Positions 8,736 to 18,026 of a stretch of DNA of 64,000 nt are shown one piece after another. The notes under the pieces were generated by a model that was not told the origin of the DNA, searched no databases, and was given only the letters and a program-made list of their open reading frames with translations. Position numbers and translations under genes: made by a program. Source of the DNA: Bacteroidales bacterium (lineage in GTDB: Bacteria; Bacteroidota; Bacteroidia; Bacteroidales; CG2-30-32-10); assembly GCA_035353855.1 (NCBI GenBank), contig DAOQAK010000007.1, forward strand, positions 1 through 64,000, given 5' to 3'. Numbering within the stretch: position 1 is the first letter of the stretch; the number at the start of each line of letters is the position of its first letter.

Positions 8736-9778
8736 TATTCTAAAAGCGTTTTTATATCTTTCACAGTAGGTTTTACAATTCCTTTTTCAGTAATTATTCC
8801 TGTAATATATTTTGCAGGTGTAACGTCAAATGCAGGATTAAATGCTTTTGAATTTGGCGAACACACAAGCACTTCATGGAGTTTCCCTGTTTTATCAATT
8901 CCCGTTTGCCACAAAACTTCATTTTCATTTCGTTCTTCAATAATTATTTCCGAACCCGATTTACATTTCAAATCAAATGTAGAAGTCGGAGCCGCAACAT
9001 AAACTGGAACTCCAAATTCTTTTGCTATTATTGCTTTTTCGAAAGTTCCTATTTTATTAGCCACATCACCATTGCGTGCAATCCTGTCTGCTCCCACAAT
9101 TACCATATCAACTTTTTTCTGCGACATCAAAAATGCTCCGGCATTATCAGGCACAATAACATGAGGAACATTTTCATTATTCAGCTCCCATGCTGTAAGT
9201 CGCGCACCCTGACTGCGTGGGCGGGTTTCATCAACGTAAACAAAAATGTTTTTTCCTTCACGATGAGCTGTGTAAATGGGCGACAACGCTGTACCATAAT
9301 CAACAAAAGCAAGCCATCCGGCATTGCAATGTGAAAGAATATTAAAATTATTTTTTATGATTTCATTCCCGTATTCACCAATTTTCCTGCTTGCATAAAT
9401 ATCCTGCTCGGCAATGAATTCGGCAGCAATAACGGCTCTTGCAGGCGAATGTTTTGCAGCAGCATAAACCAGTTCGGTAGCATAAAATAAATTTCTTGCA
9501 GTTGGACGCGTACCCTCAATTTCGTTTTTAGCAATTAAAATCTCTTCTTCGTAATTATTATTATCAGCGAGCAGAGCAGCCTGTGCCATTGCATAACCTG
9601 CAGCAGCACCAATAGCACCGGCACCACGTACAATCATTGTTTTAATTGCGTGACAGGTTGTTTTATAATCTTTCGATTCAAATATTTTAAACTCAAAAGG
9701 AAGAAGATTCTGTTCTATCATAAACACTGTTGAACCTTCGAGCCAAATGGTTTTGTATTCTTTACCGTTAACTTTCAT
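8735..9778 (-). CDS. mtnA: S-methyl-5-thioribose-1-phosphate isomerase
   Basis: 347-residue member of the eIF2B-alpha/MtnA family, converting 5-methylthioribose-1-phosphate to 5-methylthioribulose-1-phosphate. MIVRGAGAIGAAAGYAMA near residue 50, the catalytic Cys in NILSHCNAGWLAFVDYG and the catalytic Asp in VIVGADRIARNGDVANKIGT all match MtnA. It is first of the pair with the class II aldolase (1-bp overlap). The same enzyme can act on 5-deoxyribose-1-phosphate, so salvage of 5'-deoxyadenosine from radical-SAM reactions is a second role; this genome encodes at least one radical-SAM activase (40.1 kb). Ribose-1,5-bisphosphate isomerase is a less likely alternative. Confidence 0.92.
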   Translation of the reverse strand: MKVNGKEYKTIWLEGSTVFMIEQNLLPFEFKIFESKDYKTTCHAIKTMIVRGAGAIGAAAGYAMAQAALLADNNNYEEEILIAKNEIEGTRPTARNLFYATELVYAAAKHSPARAVIAAEFIAEQDIYASRKIGEYGNEIIKNNFNILSHCNAGWLAFVDYGTALSPIYTAHREGKNIFVYVDETRPRSQGARLTAWELNNENVPHVIVPDNAGAFLMSQKKVDMVIVGADRIARNGDVANKIGTFEKAIIAKEFGVPVYVAAPTSTFDLKCKSGSEIIIEERNENEVLWQTGIDKTGKLHEVLVCSPNSKAFNPAFDVTPAKYITGIITEKGIVKPTVKDIKTLLE

Positions 9779-9965
9779 TTCAAATTAATTACAACAAAAG
9801 TAATTTTAAAAATGCAGTTATACAAAAAGTAATATAATAATAAGGTATAAGGTAGAAAGGTATAGGGAAGTTAGAACTTAAAATTTGTATTTAAGATTTT
9901 GGATTGTAAATTAAATACAATACAGATAAAGCCCATATTACAAGTTACAAATATTAATAAAATAA

Positions 9966-10015
9966 CCAATTTCCAACATCGAATTACCAATGATCAGCTT
10001 GGATATTGGAAATTG
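9966..10015. repeat. Imperfect inverted repeat
   Basis: CCAATTTCCAACATC (9966-9980) pairs with GATATTGGAAATTG (10002-10015), 13 of 14 positions, around a 21-nt loop. There is no T-run, so it does not look like a terminator. It probably belongs to the degenerate intergenic repeats common in Bacteroidota. Confidence 0.55.
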
Positions 10016-10049
10016 AGCGTTGATTATTTGAAATTTATTCTTTATCGTT

Positions 10050-10074
10050 AAAAAAGCCGGCTAACCAGGCCGGC
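10050..10074 (-). terminator. Rho-independent terminator of the dcw operon
   Basis: GCCGGC (10056-10061) and GCCGGC (10069-10074) are separated by a 7-nt loop. On the minus strand the stem is followed by six T (10050-10055), 27 bp past the yqeY stop. The plus-strand side also has six A/T-rich bases, so some bidirectional function is possible. Confidence 0.85.
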
Positions 10075-10100
10075 AAAAAAGGTATGACGAATGTCATATG

Positions 10101-10541
10101 TTAGGAAAGTAAGCTTTTTAAAATATCGGAAACAACTTTATTATCGGCTTTTCCGGCAAGTTCTTTACTAGCAAGCCCCATAACTTTTCCCATATCTTTT
10201 ATAGATGAAGCGCCGGTTGTTTCAATAATTTTTTTAATAATATTTTTAATTTCTTCTTCACCCATTTGCGCTGGCAGATATTGCTGTATGATATCAGCCT
10301 GAAAAATTTCAGGTTCAGCAAGATCCGATCTGTTTTGGGTTTTATAAATTTCAGCAGCTTCTCTGCGTTGCTTAACCAGCTTCTGTAATAATTTTATTTC
10401 GCTGTCGTCGGTAACCGGTTCACCGGAAGATTGTGCAAGCAACAACGCTGCTTTAATGCTTCTTAATGCTTCCAGTTTTTCTTTTTCTTTGGCAAGCATT
10501 GCCGATTTAATATCAGCATTGATGCGGTCAACTAAACTCAT
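10101..10541 (-). CDS. GatB/YqeY domain-containing protein
   Basis: 146-residue YqeY-like protein related to the C-terminal tRNA-binding domain of GatB. LVDRINADIKSAMLAKEKEKLEALRSIKAAL starts the helical N-terminal part; the small C-terminal domain has IKDMGKVMGLASKELAGKADNKVVSDILK. Its function is not firmly established; the fold suggests binding to tRNA or an amidotransferase partner. It lies 17 bp after ftsZ and just before the operon terminator, a common position for yqeY in Bacteroidota dcw clusters. Length is typical for the family. Confidence 0.92.
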   Translation of the reverse strand: MSLVDRINADIKSAMLAKEKEKLEALRSIKAALLLAQSSGEPVTDDSEIKLLQKLVKQRREAAEIYKTQNRSDLAEPEIFQADIIQQYLPAQMGEEEIKNIIKKIIETTGASSIKDMGKVMGLASKELAGKADNKVVSDILKSLLS

Positions 10542-10558
10542 AATTTAATTTCTATAAA

Positions 10559-12142
10559 TTAATCAACGTTATCGTGAAGAAAACTATTATTCTGCCGGAG
10601 TTCCACTTTTTTATCTTCACCTTCTGAAAGTGTGAATTTTGAAATATGTGATTCGCTAGAAGGAATAACATTCGATAACACTACATTTCTTCTCACGTAT
10701 GCCGGTTCTTTTTCGAGTTCAGAAACACCTTGCTGTGTTTTAATTTTCATGCTGAGCTCTTTAAGTTTTTTTATTCTTTCCTGTGTATGAAGCGGAACAT
10801 TTTCTTTTTCAGCAACAGGTTCCTGTACCGGTTCAACTTTATTCTCAAAAGCCGGTTCTTCTGTTTTAACCAGTATTATCGGCTCGTTCAAAGCATTAGG
10901 CTGAAGTTGAATATCCGGTTCATCATCAGCTGCTTGTTTTGTGTTTTCAAATAGAGTGAATTCATTAGTGATTTCAACCTGTTTTGATTCATTGATAATT
11001 TTTATTTCTTCAACCTTCTCAACATTTTTTGTTGTTAGTTTGATATCAAAAATATCAACGTCTTCTTTTTCGGTAACAGGATTATTTTTTTCTTCCTTCT
11101 CTGTTTTAATTTCTTCTTCAAGGGAAACAACATTACGTACAGGTTGCTTTGCCGGGATGTAATCAAATGTTTCTGTTGAATTGAAACCTGTAGCAATAAG
11201 AGTAACACCTATCATGTTGTCTAATGATTCGTCAACGCCATTACCCCAAATGATCTCAGCTGTTGAACCTGATTCACGCTGGATGTATTCAGTGATTTCA
11301 GAAACTTCATCCATGGTAATCTCAGCCTTACCTGAAGCGATATACAACAAAATGTTGCTTGCACCTTTAATCTGGTTATCGTTCAGTAATGGTGAAGATA
11401 AAGCCATTTCAACAGCTTCGAGAGCGCGGTTTTCACCTTCAGCAAATCCCGAACCCATTATAGCAACACCACTGTTTTTCATTACAGTCTTCACATCTTC
11501 AAAATCAACATTGATGTAACCGGGAACAGTGATTATTTCAGCAATACCTTTTGCTGCATTGGTAAGAATGTTATCCGCTTTTCCGAATGCTTCGGACAAA
11601 CGCTGGTTTCCGTATAGTTCGCGTAATTTATCATTGCATATTACAAGCAGTGTATCTACATTTTTCCGAAGTTCTTTAATACCTTCTTCTGCCTGCAATT
11701 TTCTTTTTCTTCCTTCAAAAGAAAATGGAATGGTAACAATTGCAACAGTAAGTATTCCCATTTCTTTAGCAGTAGCAGCAATTACAGGAGCTGCTCCCGT
11801 ACCTGTTCCGCCCCCCATACCTGCAGTAATAAAAAGCATTTTGGTATTCGTATCCAGCATACTTTTAATCTGGTCAATATTTTCTATGGCCGCATTTTTC
11901 CCGACAGCAGGAATAGAACCCGCTCCCCTTCCTTCAGTAAGACTCGCTCCTATCTGAACTTTAACAGGTATAGGACTAATTTCAAGAGCCTGGGAGTCGG
12001 TGTTGCATACAATAAAATCAACACCTTCAATGCCCTGTTTGAACATATGGTTTACAGCATTGCTGCCGCCACCGCCTACACCAATCACTTTTATGATTGA
12101 TGATTTATTTTTTGGAAGGTCGAATTGTATCATTTCGGTCAT
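10559..12142 (-). CDS. ftsZ: Cell division protein FtsZ
   Basis: 527-residue tubulin-like GTPase that polymerises into the Z-ring. The GTP-binding core contains IKVIGVGGGGSNAVN (about 17-31) and the tubulin signature GGGTGTG (110-116), with NVDFEDVKTVM as the T7 synergy-loop region. The core ends near residue 320. A long acidic, low-complexity linker of roughly 160 residues rich in Glu, Lys and Val follows before the C-terminus, longer than in E. coli but normal for Bacteroidota. It is the penultimate gene of the dcw cluster, 109 bp downstream of ftsA. Confidence 0.98.
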   Translation of the reverse strand: MTEMIQFDLPKNKSSIIKVIGVGGGGSNAVNHMFKQGIEGVDFIVCNTDSQALEISPIPVKVQIGASLTEGRGAGSIPAVGKNAAIENIDQIKSMLDTNTKMLFITAGMGGGTGTGAAPVIAATAKEMGILTVAIVTIPFSFEGRKRKLQAEEGIKELRKNVDTLLVICNDKLRELYGNQRLSEAFGKADNILTNAAKGIAEIITVPGYINVDFEDVKTVMKNSGVAIMGSGFAEGENRALEAVEMALSSPLLNDNQIKGASNILLYIASGKAEITMDEVSEITEYIQRESGSTAEIIWGNGVDESLDNMIGVTLIATGFNSTETFDYIPAKQPVRNVVSLEEEIKTEKEEKNNPVTEKEDVDIFDIKLTTKNVEKVEEIKIINESKQVEITNEFTLFENTKQAADDEPDIQLQPNALNEPIILVKTEEPAFENKVEPVQEPVAEKENVPLHTQERIKKLKELSMKIKTQQGVSELEKEPAYVRRNVVLSNVIPSSESHISKFTLSEGEDKKVELRQNNSFLHDNVD

Positions 12143-12251
12143 AGATGTTTTTTCGGATGGTTAAAATTAGATATAAGATGCTATCGAAATTTTTTTTTGT
12201 TCAGATTTTATTAACATGAATTTTACAAAAAATGTTAATATTTTTTATTTG

Positions 12252-13553
12252 TTAATTTGTTCCACCGTCTTCAAAAAATTCTTTACCCTTTGCAAAAATT
12301 TTATCAAAGAATCCGCCTTTGGTTTTTTTAGAATGTGTCTGGACTTTTGTTTTTTCTTTCGCATTCCCTTTATTTTCCCTGGGTACCTTACTTTCCATTT
12401 TTTCGAGTCGTTCAAATCCTTTTATCACCAAGCCAACACCTGTTGCAAACATAGGACTTGCAATATCTTCGGAAACACTTTTTGCCAGGTGTTCATTTGG
12501 GTATCCGATACGTGTATCCATGCCGGTAATAAATTCAGTAAGCTGTGCCACATGTTTTAACTGAGCACCACCACCGGTAAGTACAATTCCTGCAATGAGT
12601 TTTTTCTCGTAACCGGAATTTTTTATTTCATAATAGATATGTTCAATGATCTCTTCCATTCTTGCCTGTATAATACTGGCAAGGTTTCTCAGCGAGATCT
12701 CTTTCGGGTCGCGTCCTCTTAATCCGGGAATGGAAACAATTTCTTCTTCCTTATTTTCACTTGCCAATGCTGAACCGAATTTTATTTTCAATGCTTCAGC
12801 CTGGCTGCGAATAATAGTGCATCCTTCTTTAATGTCTTCGGTAACAACATTTCCACCAAAAGGAATTACGGCAGTATGACGAATGATTCCATCCTGGAAA
12901 ATAGCGATGTCTGTTGTACCCCCGCCAATATCAACTAAAACAACCCCGGCTTCTTTTTCGTCTTCGCTCAGCACGGCATCAGATGAAGCAAGCGGTTCAA
13001 GAATAAGTTCGGCAACTTCAAGTCCTGCTTTGCTTACACACTTATGAATATTTTTTGCTGCGGCAACTTGTCCGGTGATAATATGAAAATTCGCTTCAAG
13101 GCAAATGCCCGACATACCTATAGGATCTTTAATTCCCGGTTCTTTGTCAACGATATATTCCTGCGGAATAACATGAATGATTTCTTCGCCGGGCTGCATC
13201 ACCAGCTTATACATATTTTCAACCAACACATCAATATCCTGCTGGCTGATTTCATCTTCAAGACTATTGCGCATAATGTTTCCACGATGCTGAATACTTT
13301 TTATATGCTGACCTGCAATTCCCACGTTCACCACCCTTATATTCACACCTGATTTTTGTTCCGCTTCTTCAATAGCAGCACGAATAGAATGAACTGTTTT
13401 TTCAATATTGGCAACCATACCACGTGTAACTCCAATCGATTCTGATTTCCCAATTCCCAGAATTTCAATTTTACCGAATTCGTTTCTTCTTCCAACGATT
13501 GCAGCAATCTTGGTAGTACCAATGTCTAATCCTACAATAATTTCTGATTCCAT
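12252..13553 (-). CDS. ftsA: Cell division protein FtsA
   Basis: 433-residue actin-like ATPase that tethers FtsZ to the membrane. It begins IIVGLDIGTTKIAAIVGR (phosphate-1 loop) and contains VVLVDIGGGTTDIAIF (phosphate-2) and GIVLTGGGAQLKHV (adenosine motif). The C-terminal end, KGGFFDKIFAKGKEFFEDGG, is a plausible amphipathic membrane-targeting helix. It lies 10 bp from ftsQ on the upstream side, and a 109-bp spacer with a 7-bp inverted repeat (12211-12238) separates it from ftsZ. Confidence 0.97.
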   Translation of the reverse strand: MESEIIVGLDIGTTKIAAIVGRRNEFGKIEILGIGKSESIGVTRGMVANIEKTVHSIRAAIEEAEQKSGVNIRVVNVGIAGQHIKSIQHRGNIMRNSLEDEISQQDIDVLVENMYKLVMQPGEEIIHVIPQEYIVDKEPGIKDPIGMSGICLEANFHIITGQVAAAKNIHKCVSKAGLEVAELILEPLASSDAVLSEDEKEAGVVLVDIGGGTTDIAIFQDGIIRHTAVIPFGGNVVTEDIKEGCTIIRSQAEALKIKFGSALASENKEEEIVSIPGLRGRDPKEISLRNLASIIQARMEEIIEHIYYEIKNSGYEKKLIAGIVLTGGGAQLKHVAQLTEFITGMDTRIGYPNEHLAKSVSEDIASPMFATGVGLVIKGFERLEKMESKVPRENKGNAKEKTKVQTHSKKTKGGFFDKIFAKGKEFFEDGGTN

Positions 13554-13563
13554 ATTTTATGAA

Positions 13564-14358
13564 TTAAGTTTTTGAACAAACCACCTGATTTTTATATTTT
13601 AAATTTATTTTTTTGTATTTACTCCACCCTATCTTATTCAAGCCTTTCTTATAAAAAACCAAAAGATTATTAAATTTTTCTTCCATATTATCTATGTTTC
13701 CAAAAATAACAACTGCATCGCCTATCTTGGTAAACAATTCCATTTCTCCTTTTGTATTCACGTATATCTCTTCTATCATGGCTTTCCAGAATTCATCCTT
13801 ATCAATAAACTGTGCTATTCTGAAAACCTTATAAGCAGCCGTTTTCATAATATTCGAATCGGCACTCAGCGAATCATTAACATCTAATTTTATTTTAGGA
13901 GCATAATAATTATCAATATTTCCATTTGCTACAAGCAAGCGGGCAGAATATTTTTCACTACCGGGCATCAGGAAACCCTTATCATCAATGTAATAACTTT
14001 GATTGAATTTATTTATCACTTTTACTAACGGACGTCTTTGCTTTATTTTAATTTCAATATCACCCTCGATATTTGTACTTACATCTGCCTTTTCAACATA
14101 AGGTATTTCATTCAATGCACTTTCAATATCATTGGAATTTATTTCCGCAAGGCTATTATCTTTTAGCTTATAACCCTTGCCGGAAAGGTAATCCCAAATA
14201 TCACTTTCTGTAATAAAATAATCATCGCTATCGTATTTTATCAGTACACTTTGGTTTTTACATATCACCGCATCCTGCTGTTTCTGTATAAAAGCAATAA
14301 GTACACCTACACCTGCAATTAAAATAACCCACATCAATATGATGATGATTCTTTTCAT
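13564..14358 (-). CDS. ftsQ: Cell division protein FtsQ/DivIB
   Basis: 264-residue bitopic inner-membrane protein. One membrane span at residues 3-24 is followed by a periplasmic region containing a POTRA-like segment (ESDIWDYLSGKGYKLKDNSLAEINSNDIESAL) and the beta domain (KVINKFNQSYYIDDKGFLMP). FtsQ links early and late divisome proteins. Sequence conservation is weak, as usual, but size, topology and location (start overlapping the murC stop, 10 bp before ftsA) make the call secure. Confidence 0.92.
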   Translation of the reverse strand: MKRIIIILMWVILIAGVGVLIAFIQKQQDAVICKNQSVLIKYDSDDYFITESDIWDYLSGKGYKLKDNSLAEINSNDIESALNEIPYVEKADVSTNIEGDIEIKIKQRRPLVKVINKFNQSYYIDDKGFLMPGSEKYSARLLVANGNIDNYYAPKIKLDVNDSLSADSNIMKTAAYKVFRIAQFIDKDEFWKAMIEEIYVNTKGEMELFTKIGDAVVIFGNIDNMEEKFNNLLVFYKKGLNKIGWSKYKKINLKYKNQVVCSKT

Positions 14359-15734
14359 TAAAATTCTCTTTGAATTTTTAAAATATTTTTTAAACTTTTT
14401 TCAATAGGCAATACCAGTTGATCAATATCCCCTGCGCCAATAGTAACAAGCACTTCGAGCTTCCTTTTTACCAGTTCTTCGATTAGGTCATCCCTGGTGC
14501 ATAATGATTTATTCTTAATTTTAATTTTCTCCAAAAGCATTTCTGAAGTAACTCCTTTGATAGGAAGTTCCCTTGCAGGATAAATGTCGAGCAATATACA
14601 TTCATCAAGCATAGCAAGGCTTTCAGCAAACCCATCGGCAAAATCGCGTGTACGTGAAAACAAGTGAGGCTGGAAAACTCCTGTGATTTTTTTTGAAGGA
14701 TATAATTCTCTTACTGCATTTAAACAGGCTTTTATTTCTTCGGGATGATGAGCATAATCATCAATAAAAACGAGTTCTTTTTCATTGATCCGGTAATCGA
14801 ACCGGCGCATTACTCCCGAATAACTTTCCAATGCTTTTTTAATAACATTCACCTGAACGCCCATTTGATAAGCCACTGCAGCTGCTGCCACTGCATTTTC
14901 CACATTATGCATTCCGGGTACTCCGGCTTTAATTTCTGTTTTTTTATTTTCGGGAAAATTCAATGTAAAATAAAATGCGCCATCAGAAACTTTTATATCC
15001 GAAGCCATATATTCGCATTTCACTTTTGCAGAATAGCTCTGATATTTTATTTTATCATCAGTAAGCTTTAAACTTTTTTTAAGAAATAATTTTCCTTCAT
15101 TTCTTATTTGTTTTGCAAAAAGTGTGAACGATTCAACCACATAATTTTTATCACCATAAATATCCAGGTGGTCGGCATCCATAGCCGAAATTACTGCAAT
15201 ATCAGGATGTAACTGAAGGAAGCTTCTGTCGTATTCATCCGCTTCGACAACGGCAATGGAATTTTTCCCTGATAAAATCAAATTTGATTTATAATTTTTT
15301 GCAATGCCCCCGATAAAAGCCATCACATCTTTTTTTGCACATTTCAGGATGTGCGCGATCATTGACGTAATGGTAGTTTTACCATGTGTACCTGCAACAG
15401 CTATAGTAAATGAATCATTAACAACCCCGGCTAATACTTCGGCTCTCTTTTTTAAACTGAATTTATTTTCTTTCAGATAAATAAATTCTTTGTGATCTTT
15501 TGGAACCGCAGGAGTATAAACTACAAGGTCAACATTTTCGGGTATTGCATTAATGTTTTCATCGAAATGAACATTAATTCCTTCTTTAATTAATTCACTT
15601 GTTAATGGTGTTGGTGTTTTATCATAACCGCTTACATTTGCTCCAAGCGATTTAAAATAACGCGCCAGGGCGCTCATACCAATGCCACCAATGCCAAGGA
15701 AATAAATATTTTTTATTTTATTAATTTCTTTCAT
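14358..15734 (-). CDS. murC: UDP-N-acetylmuramate--L-alanine ligase
   Basis: 458-residue Mur ligase adding L-Ala to UDP-MurNAc. The N-terminal Rossmann segment is IYFLGIGGIGMSALARYF. The ATP-binding P-loop is AGTHGKTTITSMIAHIL (about 115-130), where Mur ligase paralogues have GTNGKTT; the His form is typical of MurC. Later motifs include EADEYDRSFL and DDYAHHPEEIKA. It overlaps murG by 4 bp and ftsQ by 1 bp. Confidence 0.97.
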   Translation of the reverse strand: MKEINKIKNIYFLGIGGIGMSALARYFKSLGANVSGYDKTPTPLTSELIKEGINVHFDENINAIPENVDLVVYTPAVPKDHKEFIYLKENKFSLKKRAEVLAGVVNDSFTIAVAGTHGKTTITSMIAHILKCAKKDVMAFIGGIAKNYKSNLILSGKNSIAVVEADEYDRSFLQLHPDIAVISAMDADHLDIYGDKNYVVESFTLFAKQIRNEGKLFLKKSLKLTDDKIKYQSYSAKVKCEYMASDIKVSDGAFYFTLNFPENKKTEIKAGVPGMHNVENAVAAAAVAYQMGVQVNVIKKALESYSGVMRRFDYRINEKELVFIDDYAHHPEEIKACLNAVRELYPSKKITGVFQPHLFSRTRDFADGFAESLAMLDECILLDIYPARELPIKGVTSEMLLEKIKIKNKSLCTRDDLIEELVKRKLEVLVTIGAGDIDQLVLPIEKSLKNILKIQREF

Positions 15735-16849
15735 TTAAAAATTTTTCCTGTTAATTTAATAACTTCTTTTGCAATTGTTATTGCAGCATCAGGCAAAGCA
15801 AGTCGTTTTATATTACAACTTAAATTTTTCATTTCTTCTTCGTTACCAAACATTTCGTTTATTACTTCGCTCAGTATTTGCCTGCATTCCGAATCTTTCA
15901 CAAGCCTTGCTGCATTTTCTTTTACAAGCGCCATTGCATTTTTTGTCTGATGATCTTCGGCTACATTCGGCGAAGGAACAAGAATTGCCGGTTTACCAAC
16001 ACAACATAATTCCGAAACCGAAATTGCACCAGCCCGCGAAACTACTAAATCAGCTGCGGCATAAGCCAAATCCATCCTGTTAATGAAATCATAAACGGCA
16101 ATTCCATTACCCGTATAATTTTTTACTTCAGCTTTTGCTGTTTCATAATAAGCTTTTCCTGTCTGCCATATCAATTGAATATTTTTTTCTTTCAATAAAG
16201 ACAAAGACTTGCATATACTTTCGTTGATAGTCCTTGCTCCCAAGCTTCCGCCTACAGCAAAAATGATTTTATGATTTTCTTTTAAACCGAAAAATTTTAA
16301 TGCTTCCTGTTTTTTATTTTCAATATCTATCACATCTTTTCTGACAGGATTACCGGTCAAAACAATTTTTTCAACCGGAAAATATTTTTTCATTTCAGGA
16401 AAAGCAACACAAATTTTATTTACTTTTTTTGACAGATTGATATTTGATTTTCCCGGGAAAGAATTTTGCTCCTGTATGAGTGTAGGGATTTTATTATAAT
16501 TTGCAGCTTTTACAACTGCCCAGCTGGCATAGCCTCCAACACCAACCACCACATCGGGTTTAAAATTCTTAATGATGCTGCGCGATCTTATCAAACTGGA
16601 AATTATTTTAAACGGCACCAAAAAATTTTTATACGTCAATCTTCTTTGAATTCCGCTAATCCATAACCCTTCAATCTTATATCCGGCAGCCGGAACTTTT
16701 TCCATTTCCATCCTGCCTTTGGCGCCTACAAAAAGAATTTCCGAATCGGGTAAAATTTCTTTTATAGCATTTGCAATAGCAATTGCAGGGAAAATATGTC
16801 CCCCGGTACCTCCGCCACTTATGATCACTCTTATACTACTGCTCTTCAT
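15731..16849 (-). CDS. murG: UDP-N-acetylglucosamine--lipid I GlcNAc transferase
   Basis: 372-residue GT28 enzyme that converts lipid I to lipid II at the inner face of the membrane. Signature motifs are ISGGGTGGHIFPAIAIA (residues 10-26), QEQNSFPGKSN and, in the C-terminal domain, DLVVSRAGAISVSEL followed by PNVAEDHQTKNA. The start lies inside the end of ftsW (14-bp overlap) and the end overlaps murC, so translation is coupled along the cluster. Confidence 0.97.
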   Translation of the reverse strand: MKSSSIRVIISGGGTGGHIFPAIAIANAIKEILPDSEILFVGAKGRMEMEKVPAAGYKIEGLWISGIQRRLTYKNFLVPFKIISSLIRSRSIIKNFKPDVVVGVGGYASWAVVKAANYNKIPTLIQEQNSFPGKSNINLSKKVNKICVAFPEMKKYFPVEKIVLTGNPVRKDVIDIENKKQEALKFFGLKENHKIIFAVGGSLGARTINESICKSLSLLKEKNIQLIWQTGKAYYETAKAEVKNYTGNGIAVYDFINRMDLAYAAADLVVSRAGAISVSELCCVGKPAILVPSPNVAEDHQTKNAMALVKENAARLVKDSECRQILSEVINEMFGNEEEMKNLSCNIKRLALPDAAITIAKEVIKLTGKIFK

Positions 16850-18017
16850 TTTTTTCCTGAATATTTTCTTCTGTGTTTTCTTTACCTGATTTTTTTTCTT
16901 TATCTGATTCTTTACTTACACTAAGAATTATCCCTATTGCAATACCGGTAAACCAAATGGATGTTCCTCCCATACTAACCATTGGAAGGGGCTGACCGGT
17001 AACCGGAAATAAATTCACCGCTACGGCCATATTTATGAATGCCTGGAATACCAAGCTAAAGCAGCAACCAAATGCCAGGAACGCACCAAATGTTCCCGGT
17101 GCGGTTGATGCAATTTTTACTCCCCTGAATAGTAAAATCAAATACATTAATATTACAACGATGGCTCCTATCAATCCATATTCTTCAACAATAATAGCAT
17201 AAATAAAATCGGAATAAGGATGTGGCAGAAAATTACGTTGTGTACTGTTACCGGGAAATTTCCCTACTATCCCACCTGTTGCTATTGCTATTTTTCCCTG
17301 TTCTACCTGGTAATTTTCATCTTTATCAGGATTCTGAAAATTTTCAATCCTGTTCTTCCATGTCCCCAGCCTGCCCTGACTCTGTGAATTCATAAGGATG
17401 ATAACAAATAAACTAAATAGAACTACAGCGATTCCAAACAAGGCAAAAATATATTTCATATTGATGCGCCCAATGAACATCATTGTCATACATGTTGCAA
17501 ATAGTACAGCAGCTGTTGAAAAATTTGCAGGAAGTATCAACCCGCAAACAATTAAAATCGGCGCCATAATTGGAACAAAAGCCGATTTGAAATCTTTTAT
17601 CTGCTCTTGTTTTTTTGATAATAAACGTGCTACATAAATTATGAGCGCAAGTTTTGCAAAATCGGAACTTTGAAAAGTAAGATTGATCACAGGCAATGTT
17701 AACCAACGACTGGCCTCATTTACATTGGTTCCTGTAAAAAGAGTAAACAATAACAAAGGAACGGCAATAAACATGGCAAGCTGTGAAATCCTTGAATAAT
17801 AAGTGTATTTCACCAGGTGAGCAACATACATCAGCCCAAGACCGAATAACAGAATAATAAAATGTTTTATTAGATAATATTCTGTATTACCATGTTGATA
17901 GCGGTATGCAAGCGTTCCCGTAGAACTGTATACCGACAGCAATGAAAAAATAGTCAGTATAAAAATTACTAACCATACAATTTTATCACCCCTGATATTG
18001 TTAAGTATTTTTATCAT
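16836..18017 (-). CDS. ftsW: SEDS peptidoglycan polymerase FtsW
   Basis: 393-residue SEDS-family membrane protein with about ten spans. FtsW polymerises lipid II at the septum with its partner transpeptidase FtsI, encoded in the same operon. Conserved elements include the WLTLP segment and, near the end, NLFPVTGQPLPMVSMGGTS, the SEDS family signature. The last 30 residues are highly charged (Lys/Glu). It sits between murD and murG as in most dcw clusters, which favours FtsW over RodA. Confidence 0.96.
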   Translation of the reverse strand: MIKILNNIRGDKIVWLVIFILTIFSLLSVYSSTGTLAYRYQHGNTEYYLIKHFIILLFGLGLMYVAHLVKYTYYSRISQLAMFIAVPLLLFTLFTGTNVNEASRWLTLPVINLTFQSSDFAKLALIIYVARLLSKKQEQIKDFKSAFVPIMAPILIVCGLILPANFSTAAVLFATCMTMMFIGRINMKYIFALFGIAVVLFSLFVIILMNSQSQGRLGTWKNRIENFQNPDKDENYQVEQGKIAIATGGIVGKFPGNSTQRNFLPHPYSDFIYAIIVEEYGLIGAIVVILMYLILLFRGVKIASTAPGTFGAFLAFGCCFSLVFQAFINMAVAVNLFPVTGQPLPMVSMGGTSIWFTGIAIGIILSVSKESDKEKKSGKENTEENIQEKNEEQ

Positions 18018-18026
18018 TATTTTTTA

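Larger units (their letters stand above)
9779..10100. other. Non-coding gap between mtnA and yqeY
   Basis: About 320 bp with no convincing ORF. It holds degenerate AT-rich repetitive words (AAGGTATAAGGTAGAAAGG near 9842), an inverted repeat at 9966-10015 and the minus-strand terminator at 10050-10074. The mtnA promoter was not identified with confidence. Confidence 0.6.

Noticed and set aside
10941..11957. Three long open frames on the plus strand opposite ftsZ
   Set aside because: Antisense to a highly conserved gene, Ser/Ile/Pro-rich as expected from reversed codons, with no start signals.
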